Shown here: piece after piece, positions 1-7,482 of the stretch
Layout of the letters: each line of letters starts with the position of its first letter
How positions within the stretch are numbered: position 1 is the first letter of the stretch
The notes under the pieces: generated by a model
What the model was told of the DNA's origin: nothing
Database searches by the model: none
What the model saw: only the letters and a program-made list of their open reading frames with translations
Translations under genes and position numbers: made by a program
NCBI GenBank assembly: GCA_000961655.1
Contig: LADR01000014.1
Coordinates: 1-64,000 of the forward strand
DNA from: Desulfatitalea sp. BRH_c12
GTDB lineage: Bacteria > Desulfobacterota > Desulfobacteria > Desulfobacterales > Desulfosarcinaceae
Reading direction: 5' to 3'
Length of the DNA: 64,000 bases

Positions 1-2
1 CG

Positions 3-1163
3 CTGGCCCAGGCGGCCGACCTGCTGGCCCGGGCGGCTTACCCGGTTATTCTGGCTGGCGGCGGTATCTGCCAGGCCGACGCCCTGGCCGAAGTGACCGC
101 CCTGGCCGAATACCTGAGCGCGCCGGTGGTCAACTCGTATCTGCACAACGACACCTTTCCGGCCGCTCACCCCCTGGCGGTCGGCCCGATCGGCTATTGC
201 GGGTCCAAGGCCGCCATGCGCACCATCGCCAAAGCCGACGTGGTGCTGGCCCTGGGATCGCGGCTGGGGCCCTTCGGCACCTTGCCCCAATACGACATGG
301 CTTATTGGCCCGGCAATGCCAAGATCATTCAGGTGGATGTGGATGTCGCCGTGCTGGGCCTGAGCAAACGGGTCGATGTGGCCTCATGCGGCGATGCCAA
401 AAGCTTCAGCACCGAACTTCTGGCACGCATCCGAACGCTCAAACCAGATCGCCAGCCCGATCATGCCCGCCTGCAGGAGATCGCTGCCGAAAACCGCGAA
501 TGGGCCGAAGAACTGGCCCGGTGGTCGTCGCCCGAAACCACCCCCATGCACCCGCGCCGATTTCTGGCCGAACTGGCCGCGGCCATGCCAAGCGGTTCGA
601 TCATCACGACCGACATCGGCAACAACGCCTCCATGTGCAATGCCTATTTCAAATTCAGCGGGGCGCGCCAGCATCTGGCGGCCCTGAGTTGGGGCAACTG
701 CGGCTTTGCCTATGGCGCGGCCATGGGAGCCAAAATCGGGGCGCCGGACACACCCGTCTTCGCCTTCCAGGGAGACGGCGCCTATGGCATCAGCGGCATC
801 CAGGAGGTGATGACGGCCGTGCGCGAGAAGATCCCAGTGATCGCCATCGTGGCCAACAATCTGGAGTGGGGAGCCGAGAAGAAGAACCAGATCGACTACT
901 ACGCCAACCGGTTTGTCGGCGCCAACCTGCGCGAGAATCCCGATTACGCCAAGCTCGCCGAAGACATGGGCGCCAGGGGCTTTCGGGTCACCGATCACCG
1001 GCAGGTCGCCGAAACGGTTCGCGAAGCCGTGGCCTGCGGGCAACCCTGCGTCATCAATGCCATGATCCAGGGCGGCGCCGAAGTACTGGCCGAACCGTTC
1101 CGCCGCGACGCGCTCAAAATGCCCGTGCGGTATCTGGAAAAGTACAAGCACTTGAATGGGTGA
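3..1163 (+). CDS. xsc: Sulfoacetaldehyde acetyltransferase, C-terminal part (5' truncated by window)
   Basis: Thiamine-diphosphate enzyme that converts sulfoacetaldehyde plus phosphate to acetyl phosphate and sulfite in taurine/isethionate breakdown. The reading frame is open from base 3, so about 386 C-terminal residues are visible and the N-terminal TPP domain lies outside the window. Visible landmarks are the central domain (IIQVDVD region), the TPP/Mg motif GDGAYGIS with a downstream NN, and GAEKKNQIDYY, which is characteristic of Xsc among TPP enzymes. The stop codon overlaps a possible GTG start of the acetate kinase frame, consistent with cotranscription. Other acetolactate-synthase-like enzymes are the alternative, but the GAEKKNQ stretch and the acetyl-phosphate-using neighbour favour Xsc. 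Confidence 0.85.
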   Translation: MAQAADLLARAAYPVILAGGGICQADALAEVTALAEYLSAPVVNSYLHNDTFPAAHPLAVGPIGYCGSKAAMRTIAKADVVLALGSRLGPFGTLPQYDMAYWPGNAKIIQVDVDVAVLGLSKRVDVASCGDAKSFSTELLARIRTLKPDRQPDHARLQEIAAENREWAEELARWSSPETTPMHPRRFLAELAAAMPSGSIITTDIGNNASMCNAYFKFSGARQHLAALSWGNCGFAYGAAMGAKIGAPDTPVFAFQGDGAYGISGIQEVMTAVREKIPVIAIVANNLEWGAEKKNQIDYYANRFVGANLRENPDYAKLAEDMGARGFRVTDHRQVAETVREAVACGQPCVINAMIQGGAEVLAEPFRRDALKMPVRYLEKYKHLNG

Positions 1164-1198
1164 ACATTAGCGTGGCCAGCCAAAAAACGACGCAACCA

Positions 1199-2422
1199 AT
1201 GCCAGGTATGACCCTGATACTCAACAGCGGCAGTTCTTCGCTGAAGTTCAAGCTGTTCGATATGCCCGCCGAGCGTGAGCTGGCCTGGGGCATGGTCGAA
1301 CGCATCGGCGAAAGGCGCAACCGGGCGCGGCTCGTCTGCAACACGCCGCACGAACACTGCGCCCGGGAAGTGACCTGCGCCGATCACACCCAAGCCTTGC
1401 GTTTGATCCTCGAAGGTCTCGCGCACACCCCCCACCGCTGCGATGACATCCGCCTGGCAGGCCACCGCCTGGTCCACGGCAAGGACCTGTTCACAGGCCC
1501 GACCTTGATCGACACGCGCGCGCTCGCACGCATGGCCGCCATCCAGGACCTGGCCCCCCTGCACATGCCGCCGGCGCTGGATGTTGTGCGCGCTTCCATG
1601 GCCATGCTGCCGCGCGCTTTACAGGTGGCCTGCTTCGACACGACCTTTCATCTGAGCATGCCCGCGCATACCTACCGCTATGCCGTGCCACAAGAGTGGT
1701 ACAGCGATCATGGTGTGCGGCGCTTCGGGTTTCACGGTCTGTCGCACCACTATGTCACTGTGTGCGCCTCGCAAAGACTCGGCATCCCCCTGGAAGAGCT
1801 CAAACTGATAACCGCCCATCTGGGCAACGGCGCCAGCATCACGGCCTTCGAACGTGGACGGGTGCTCGACACCTCGATGGGTTTTACGCCCCTGGAAGGA
1901 TTGATCATGGGCACACGGGCCGGCTATCTGGACCCTGCGGTGCTGGCCCACGTACAGCGCCGCACCGGACTGAGCCTGGAGGAGATGATAGAGATACTCA
2001 ACACCCGCAGCGGCCTTGCGGCCATCAGCGGATTGAGCCGCGATCTGCGCACGATCATGGCCGCGCGCGCTGAAGGTCATGCCGACGCGGCCCTGGCCGT
2101 AGAGATGTACGTCCACACGTTGCGCAAATATGTGGGGGCCTACGCCTTTGCCCTGCGAGGCGTCCACGCTGTGGTATTCACCGGCGGTGTGGGCGAGAAT
2201 GCCTTCGAGATACGCGAATGGGTCCTGGACGGCCTGGAAGAGATGGGCCTGATCCTGGACGACGGCGCCAACCGACAAACAGTGAACGGCCGCGCCGGCC
2301 GAATCAGCGCCGATCATAGTCGCATCCAGGTGTTGATCATTCCAACCGACGAAGAACGCATGATTGCACGTCAGGCCAGCCAACTGGCCACCAGCGCATG
2401 CGAGTCGCACAGCAATGCATAG
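1199..2422 (+). CDS. ackA: Acetate kinase
   Basis: Transfers phosphate from acetyl phosphate to ADP, giving acetate and ATP. Family landmarks occur in order: NSGSSSLKF at the N-terminus, GHRLVHG, FDTTFH, RRFGFHGLSH, AHLGNGAS, DTSMGFTPLEG, GTRAGYLDP and GGVGENA near the C-terminus. From ATG 1199 the protein has 407 residues, normal for the family. GTG at 1160, overlapping the xsc stop, would add 13 residues and allow translational coupling; neither start has an obvious Shine-Dalgarno, so the start is uncertain. Directly behind xsc it closes a two-step route from sulfoacetaldehyde to acetate with substrate-level ATP, replacing the phosphotransacetylase usually found beside xsc. Confidence 0.92.
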   Translation: MPGMTLILNSGSSSLKFKLFDMPAERELAWGMVERIGERRNRARLVCNTPHEHCAREVTCADHTQALRLILEGLAHTPHRCDDIRLAGHRLVHGKDLFTGPTLIDTRALARMAAIQDLAPLHMPPALDVVRASMAMLPRALQVACFDTTFHLSMPAHTYRYAVPQEWYSDHGVRRFGFHGLSHHYVTVCASQRLGIPLEELKLITAHLGNGASITAFERGRVLDTSMGFTPLEGLIMGTRAGYLDPAVLAHVQRRTGLSLEEMIEILNTRSGLAAISGLSRDLRTIMAARAEGHADAALAVEMYVHTLRKYVGAYAFALRGVHAVVFTGGVGENAFEIREWVLDGLEEMGLILDDGANRQTVNGRAGRISADHSRIQVLIIPTDEERMIARQASQLATSACESHSNA

Positions 2423-2436
2423 TCGCACCGGACAGT

Positions 2437-2465
2437 GCGCGGACCACCCACCCGAATCACCGGGT
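2437..2465 (+). repeat. Dispersed intergenic repeat, short copy
   Basis: Carries the core GCGGACCACCCACCC followed by GAATCACCGG, the same core as the copies near 22600 and 49960. It lies 14 bases behind the ackA stop codon. The rest of the 2423-2667 gap has no gene-like frame with a ribosome site. Confidence 0.6.
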
Positions 2466-2667
2466 TTTGCAGCACGATAGATATGGAGCCAAACAAAGAA
2501 CTCATAACAACATGCTGCGTGCCAAGGTTTACATACGATTGCCCTGTCTGTTTGAATTGCTGCTATTGACCTGTGCCCGGAAATACGCTCTACTGCCTCA
2601 TCACGCAAGCACCACAGTGTGCGTTGAACAACACCTCTTACCACCAACCCGGAAAGGAGTACCCCGC

Positions 2668-3786
2668 ATGTATTCCCACCTTTTTTCCGAGATCACCATG
2701 GCCGGCCTGACCTTGAAAAATCGTCTCACCATGGCTCCGCTGTACCTGGGCTATGCCGGCGAAGGCGGCACGGTCAGCCCGATGCTGCTCGAACATTACC
2801 GGCTTATGGCCCAAAGCGGTGTGGCCATGGTGGTGGTCGAAAACGCGACCGTGGACCACCCCAGCGGCAGCGGCTCCAACCGCACCTTGCGCGCGGACAC
2901 GGACGACAACCTGGACGGACTGACGCAATTGGCTGCGGTGATCAAACAGGAAGGCGCGTTGGCCTGCCTGCAGATCAATCACGCCGGCCGCTTCGCACAC
3001 GCCGCCGGCGAACCGCTGGCGCCGTCGGCCGTTCAGACATTCGGACGGATGCCGAAAGCAATGTCAAAGGATGACATTGCGCGCATCATCGACTGCTTCG
3101 GCCATGCCGCGGCCAGGGCAAAAGCCGCCGGATTCGACATGCTGGAACTGCATGGCGGCACCGGCTATCTGCTGGCCCAGTTTCTCTCGCCACGGACCAA
3201 CCGGCGCGACGATGACTATGGCGGCGGTTTGGAAAACCGCCAGCGCTTCGCCTTGCAGGTTGTGGAGCGGGTCAAGTCGGCGGTCGGCGACTTTCCGGTC
3301 GGCTATCGGTTTCTGGCCGACGAATGGCTTCCCGATGGATTGCAACTGGATGAGGCGCGCCGCTTTGCCAAAACGCTCTCCGCCAAAGGCATCGCTTACC
3401 TTTCCGTCATGGGTGGCACCTATGAGTCGTTCGCGCTGCCTGAAATCATCGAAAAATCCCGCCAGCAGGGTTACATGCTCGGCCTGGCCGCCGCCATCCG
3501 CGCAGAAGTTTCCGTGCCGGTCATCGCCGCCGGCCGTTTTGCCGATGGCGCCTTTGCGAACCAGGCTGTCGCCGATGGCCAAACCGATCTCATCGGCCTG
3601 GCACGCGTGCTCTGGACCGATCCGCAGTGGCCGCAAAAAGTCCGCGACGGCCGGGAAGCCGACATCATTCACTGCACCCCGGAGTGCGGCGATGCTTGCA
3701 TGCAGATGGTCATGAAGGGCCGCCCGGCGTTTTGCGTTCAGTGGCCGGTCGAAAAGATGAAGGCCTGGAAGAACAAGTTCACTTAA
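2668..3786 (+). CDS. NADH:flavin oxidoreductase, old yellow enzyme family, single domain
   Basis: A 372-residue FMN-dependent TIM-barrel oxidoreductase of the OYE family. Start ATG 2668 follows GGAAAGGAG. Visible motifs are NRLTMAPL near the N-terminus, QINHAGR, ELHGGTGYLLAQFLSP with NRRDDDYGG, and the late barrel segment DLIGLARVLW. Near the C-terminus a cysteine set, CTPECGDAC then C after eleven residues, resembles the [4Fe-4S] ligands of 2,4-dienoyl-CoA reductase (FadH) with one extra residue in the first gap. The FAD/NAD(P) domains that follow in FadH and 2-enoate reductases are absent. It would therefore need an external electron donor. The substrate is unknown, probably an enoate or enoyl-CoA. 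It is convergent with the acyl-CoA dehydrogenase at 3805. Confidence 0.85.
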   Translation: MYSHLFSEITMAGLTLKNRLTMAPLYLGYAGEGGTVSPMLLEHYRLMAQSGVAMVVVENATVDHPSGSGSNRTLRADTDDNLDGLTQLAAVIKQEGALACLQINHAGRFAHAAGEPLAPSAVQTFGRMPKAMSKDDIARIIDCFGHAAARAKAAGFDMLELHGGTGYLLAQFLSPRTNRRDDDYGGGLENRQRFALQVVERVKSAVGDFPVGYRFLADEWLPDGLQLDEARRFAKTLSAKGIAYLSVMGGTYESFALPEIIEKSRQQGYMLGLAAAIRAEVSVPVIAAGRFADGAFANQAVADGQTDLIGLARVLWTDPQWPQKVRDGREADIIHCTPECGDACMQMVMKGRPAFCVQWPVEKMKAWKNKFT

Positions 3787-3789
3787 AAC

Positions 3790-3802
3790 CCGGCGCAGCC
3801 GG
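3790..3802. terminator. Short hairpin between convergent genes
   Basis: CCGGC-GCA-GCCGG sits in the 18-base gap between convergent stop codons. There is an A-run on its left side (a U-run for minus-strand transcripts), but only moderate T content on the right. Possibly bidirectional and weak. Confidence 0.4.
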
Positions 3803-3804
3803 CT

Positions 3805-5049
3805 TCATTCGTATATCTTTTCCCCCTCGGCAAAGGCTTCGGCGGCGTCGTTCTCGAAATCGCGCTCGGTCTTCTTCGCCTTGCGGGCGAAGTACTCTTT
3901 GTACCACTCGTGGGCGATGATCATGCTCATGACTTCATTGGAGCCGGTCCAGATCGATGCCAGGCGTAAGTCCCTGGCGATGCGCTCGACCGGAAAGACA
4001 TTGGTGTAGCCGATGCCGCCCATGACCTGCATCGCATTGTGGGCCACTTTCTGGCACGATTCGGTGACGAATTTTTTGGTCTGGCTCACCATGCGCCGCG
4101 TCGCTTTGGCCGGCAGGCCGGAATCCACGGTTTTGGCTGTGGTGAAAACCAGGCTGCGGGCCGCATCCAGCAGCATCGCCGCTTCCGCAATCTGAAAGCT
4201 GACGCCCTGAAACTGCGCGATCGCCTGCCCAAAAGCCTTGCGCCGGCTGGTATAGCCAGTGGCCACGTCCAGCGCCGGCCGCGCCGCGCCGATGGTCATG
4301 GCCGCGGTCCCCAGCCGTTCAGGGATCATCATGGTGGTGAAAACGGCATAGGCGTTATTCAACTGCCCGACGATATTTTGCTTGGGCACCTTCACATCTT
4401 TGAATACCACCCGTCCCGCACCTCCGCCGCGACTGCCCATCAGACCATAGATATAATCCACGCTGACGCCCGGGCCGCGGTCCACGATGAAGCATGTCAA
4501 GGCTTTGTGCGGTTCGGCCTGCGGGTCGGTTTTGGCGTAGACAAGGAAGTAGTCCGCACCTTCCGCGCCCACGATAAAGCGCTTCTGACCGTTGAGCACG
4601 AAATACGCGCCTTTGTCTTCGGCCAGTGTGGTCGTGCCGAAAAAATCCGAGCCGCCGCGTGGTTCGGTCAGGCATTCGGCGGCGAATATATCGCCGCGCA
4701 GCAACGGCTTGACGTACTGCTCCTTCTGCGCATCCGTGCCGTGCAGGATAATGGCGTCACAGACCAGTTCAGCGCCCACACCGAAAGTACAGGCGAAGAT
4801 GTAGCCGATGGTGCCCATTTCTTCCATCACCATACAGGTCGACACCCAGTCCATGCCGCGCCCGCCCCACTGCTTGGGATAACGGCAGCCCAGCAGGTTC
4901 CGGCGGCCGGCTTCCTGCAGAAATTCCTTGGGAAACTGGATCTTGTCCTGATCCATATCCAGGATCATCTGGCGCGGCACCCAGCGCACCAGGTCCCGGG
5001 CTTCCTCGCGCAATTGCTTCTGCGCATCCGACATCATGCAATCGAACAT
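3805..5049 (-). CDS. Acyl-CoA dehydrogenase
   Basis: FAD flavoprotein of the acyl-CoA dehydrogenase superfamily, about 414 residues from ATG 5049, which has GGGGGAT just upstream; the frame also opens at TTG 5061. Visible family segments are ECLTEPRGGSD (FAD/acyl binding), NGQKRFI, RRKAFGQAIAQFQ, and QVMGGIGYTN near the C-terminus. At the place where many family members have the catalytic glutamate (YEG), this protein reads IWTGSNEV, with Thr368 instead. The base may lie elsewhere, as in isovaleryl- and long-chain enzymes, or the activity may differ. It is the last gene of the merR / acyl-CoA synthetase operon, 92 bases after the synthetase. Confidence 0.88.
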   Translation of the reverse strand: MFDCMMSDAQKQLREEARDLVRWVPRQMILDMDQDKIQFPKEFLQEAGRRNLLGCRYPKQWGGRGMDWVSTCMVMEEMGTIGYIFACTFGVGAELVCDAIILHGTDAQKEQYVKPLLRGDIFAAECLTEPRGGSDFFGTTTLAEDKGAYFVLNGQKRFIVGAEGADYFLVYAKTDPQAEPHKALTCFIVDRGPGVSVDYIYGLMGSRGGGAGRVVFKDVKVPKQNIVGQLNNAYAVFTTMMIPERLGTAAMTIGAARPALDVATGYTSRRKAFGQAIAQFQGVSFQIAEAAMLLDAARSLVFTTAKTVDSGLPAKATRRMVSQTKKFVTESCQKVAHNAMQVMGGIGYTNVFPVERIARDLRLASIWTGSNEVMSMIIAHEWYKEYFARKAKKTERDFENDAAEAFAEGEKIYE

Positions 5050-5141
5050 ATCATCCCCCAACCTGGCAGTTCCATGCGGAACCGCCTATCTCGAGTCTAT
5101 TTACAAATCGTCATCTACTCCTCGCAGGGTCGCTGTATCTT

Positions 5142-6647
5142 CTAACGGTATTGCTTTCTCAAGGTGAACTTGGTCACCTTGCCGGTCGGCGTATGTGGTA
5201 GGGCTTCAGCAAAAACGATCTCCCTGGGGATTTTGTATTTGGCCAGCCGTTCGGCCAGAAAGGCTTTCAGGGCCTCTTCATCCGGAGCGCCTTCGGGCTT
5301 TGGCACCACAATCGCCAGGATTGTTTCACCCCACTGCGGATGAGGTTTTCCGATGACAGCCGCCTCCATGATGCCGGCGTGGGCCACGATCGCATCTTCC
5401 ACTTCCTTGGAGTAGACATTTTCACCGCCGGTCACGATCATGTCCTTCAAGCGGTCGACGATAAACAAGTAGCCGTCCTGATCGACCCTGGCCACGTCAC
5501 CGGTCTTGTACCACCCTTGGTGCAGGGCGTCTGCAGTGGCTTGCGGATTGTTATAGTAGCCTTTCATCATGCTGTCCGCTTTGAGCCAGATTTCGCCGGT
5601 TTCGCCGGGAGCGGCTTCCTCCTCGGGCGTCTTCATGACCTTGAGGTCCGCCCCGGGCAGGGCTTTGGATCCGATCGAGCCGGCTTTGACCAACTGCTCG
5701 CGGGGCAGCAGCACGGTGCCGGTGGGCCCCGATTCCGTCATGCCGTAAACCTGGTAAAAGTTGTCACTTTTATATTTTGCAGCGAGCATACGGGCGACAT
5801 CGCTGGAAATCGGACCGCCGCCATAAATCCAACAGCGCATCGATGTAAGGTCGAACGAATCGAAGTGGGGCAGCATCTGCACCGGCATGATGTAGCTGAT
5901 GGGTGCGCCAAAGTAGACCGTGCAGCGTTCATCCTGTACCGTCTGTAGAAAATGCAGCGGGTGATATTCGCGCAGCAGCACGGTGCACGCCCCCACAAAT
6001 TGAGCGGCCATGAACCAGTTGTTGAGAGGGGATGAATGCCAGATAGGCATGGCCATGAGCAACCGGTCCTGGTCGTCCATTTTCGTCACCAAAGCACCGG
6101 TGATCCCGGCAAAGATCACGTTGGCATGCGTGTGCACGCAGCCCTTGGGTTTCCCCGTGGTTCCGGAGGTGTACAGGATTTCCGCCGGGTCGTCGTCCCG
6201 GATTTCCATTGGGGTAAGCAGGGGTGCTGCTTCCATTTCCGTTTCGAAACGCGCATACCCGGAGACGTCCGAGTCCAGGGAGACCTTCTTGATCGAAGAA
6301 GTCAGTTGCGCAGCCACCGCCGCCAAAGCCCCGTCAAAAAGAAAAATTTTTGCGCCGCTGTGCTCGAGGATGTATTCAACTTCAGGGGCCATCAGTTTGT
6401 GGTTGACCGGCACAACGGACGCGCCTGCTTTCGCCGCACCGAAAAAGCCAATGACATAGGCTGGGGTATTCAGGCTCATCAAAGCCACCTTGTCGCCTCG
6501 GCCTACCCCCCAGGACTGCAGCAGCGCCGCAGCTTTTTCCGCGTTTTCCTTTAACATGGAAAACGTTATGGTCCGCCCGTTGTAACGCAGGCAAGCCTGA
6601 CTTCCCAGTTTTCTCGCATTCAGATCGACCATCTCCGACAGGTTCAC
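5142..6647 (-). CDS. AMP-forming acyl-CoA synthetase
   Basis: A 501-residue class I adenylate-forming enzyme activating a carboxylic acid to its CoA thioester with ATP. Motifs in order: phosphate loop ILYTSGTTGKPKG, YGMTESGPTG, WYKTGDVARVDQDGYL, the hinge DRLKDMIVTGGENVY, and the C-terminal catalytic lysine in TPTGKVTKF. It starts with GTG 6647, whose first base is the last base of the merR stop codon; AGGAGG inside the last merR codons serves as ribosome site, so translation is coupled to the regulator. The substrate cannot be read from sequence. Company with a LiuR-like regulator and an acyl-CoA dehydrogenase suggests a fatty or branched-chain acid. Confidence 0.9.
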   Translation of the reverse strand: MNLSEMVDLNARKLGSQACLRYNGRTITFSMLKENAEKAAALLQSWGVGRGDKVALMSLNTPAYVIGFFGAAKAGASVVPVNHKLMAPEVEYILEHSGAKIFLFDGALAAVAAQLTSSIKKVSLDSDVSGYARFETEMEAAPLLTPMEIRDDDPAEILYTSGTTGKPKGCVHTHANVIFAGITGALVTKMDDQDRLLMAMPIWHSSPLNNWFMAAQFVGACTVLLREYHPLHFLQTVQDERCTVYFGAPISYIMPVQMLPHFDSFDLTSMRCWIYGGGPISSDVARMLAAKYKSDNFYQVYGMTESGPTGTVLLPREQLVKAGSIGSKALPGADLKVMKTPEEEAAPGETGEIWLKADSMMKGYYNNPQATADALHQGWYKTGDVARVDQDGYLFIVDRLKDMIVTGGENVYSKEVEDAIVAHAGIMEAAVIGKPHPQWGETILAIVVPKPEGAPDEEALKAFLAERLAKYKIPREIVFAEALPHTPTGKVTKFTLRKQYR

Positions 6648-7045
6648 TAGTCCCCCTCCTTTTTGAGCAGTTTCAGCCGAGTGTTCAGTTTTTCCTGCAT
6701 TTCGAGGATCTCCGACTCGAACATTGTCAACTCTTCAATTTGTTGCCGGATCGTGCCCAGGCTCTTTTCGGCGTAGCGGAATGTACGGCGAATCTGTTCC
6801 TGCTCGTCGATGTCGTCCGTGGCCAGACCGATCATGTCGGCTATGTCTTCAAGGGAGTACCCAAAACGTTTGCCCCGCAGAATCAGTTTCAGGCGGGAGC
6901 GGTCCCTGCGAGTATAATAACGGTGGCCGCCGCTGGTACGCGTCGGCGCCAGCAATCCCTTTTCTTCGTAAAAACGAATGGTCCGGGTGCTGATGTCGAA
7001 TTCACTTGCCAAGCGGCTGATGGTCCAGGTGGTTTCGTCGTTCAT
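6647..7045 (-). CDS. MerR-family transcriptional regulator, LiuR-like
   Basis: A 132-residue MerR protein. The N-terminal winged helix-turn-helix is clear (TISRLASEFDISTRTIRFYE, then GLLAPTRTSGGHRYYTRRD), followed by a long dimerisation helix (residues about 80-130). There is no cysteine sensor, so it is not a metal- or redox-type MerR. Small MerR proteins of this kind regulate branched-chain acid and fatty acid degradation (LiuR-type). It is the first gene of an operon with an acyl-CoA synthetase and an acyl-CoA dehydrogenase. A perfect palindrome lies 50 bases upstream, as expected for autoregulation. Confidence 0.85.
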   Translation of the reverse strand: MNDETTWTISRLASEFDISTRTIRFYEEKGLLAPTRTSGGHRYYTRRDRSRLKLILRGKRFGYSLEDIADMIGLATDDIDEQEQIRRTFRYAEKSLGTIRQQIEELTMFESEILEMQEKLNTRLKLLKKEGD

Positions 7046-7094
7046 GCGATCCTTTTGAAGATTTAAAAGCGACTTTTTACGAGCACATTAATCT

Positions 7095-7108
7095 TAACGT
7101 TAACGTTA
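7095..7108. promoter_or_regulatory. Candidate MerR/LiuR operator palindrome
   Basis: TAACGTTAACGTTA is a perfect 14-base palindrome, 50-63 bases upstream of the merR start. From memory it resembles the ACGT-NN-ACGT half-site layout of LiuR-type operators. Placement and symmetry point to the operator of the merR operon. Confidence 0.6.
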
Positions 7109-7372
7109 TATTCCTCAAGACGGATACTTTGTCAAGATAAAGCGGCAATCGTGGCCAGCAGGCCGCCGGGGCCAGGCTCACGATCTGACAGATCAACGGA
7201 CAGCCCCTGGCCGTGGAACCAAATGGCCCCCAGTTACGCAATTGACTCACAATTGCGCATCCGGCCTTACAGATCCAACCGACGGGTGCGGCCTGCCGCC
7301 ACCGCTACTATCCAATTAAGTCAGTCGGTTATAGGTAAGATCCGTCCGGGGGCGTGCCGGGCCCATTTTTAC
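7109..7372. other. Intergenic region between divergent operons, no gene seen
   Basis: Spans the rest of the divergent gap between merR and the hydrogenase genes. Open frames here lack ribosome sites and family features. Nothing else recognised apart from short GC-rich repeats. Confidence 0.5.
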
Positions 7373-7388
7373 GGGCATGAGAATTGCT
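7373..7388 (+). promoter_or_regulatory. Candidate sigma-54 (-24/-12) promoter of the hydrogenase genes
   Basis: GGGCATGAGAATTGCT fits the GG-N10-GC spacing (GG at 7374-7375, GC at 7386-7387) and partly the TGGCAC-N5-TTGCW consensus. It lies about 95 bases upstream of the small-subunit start. No dedicated activator gene adjoins, so this rests on motif alone. Confidence 0.45.
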
Positions 7389-7482
7389 TAAAGAGGCACG
7401 GCGCCGATGGCGCACACCGATTCCGAATAGACGAATGGCAGCAAAGGACGCTGAAATCGCCTCGAACGACAGTGGAGGGACA

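Noticed and set aside
197-1198. N-terminal extension of the acetate kinase frame
   Set aside because: It overlaps xsc in another frame and reads as Arg/His-rich noise before the NSGSSSLKF start.
7109-7482. tRNA or riboswitch in long gaps
   Set aside because: Long intergenic regions were read for cloverleaf-like arms and T-loop (GGTTCRAAT-like) motifs; none could be supported.
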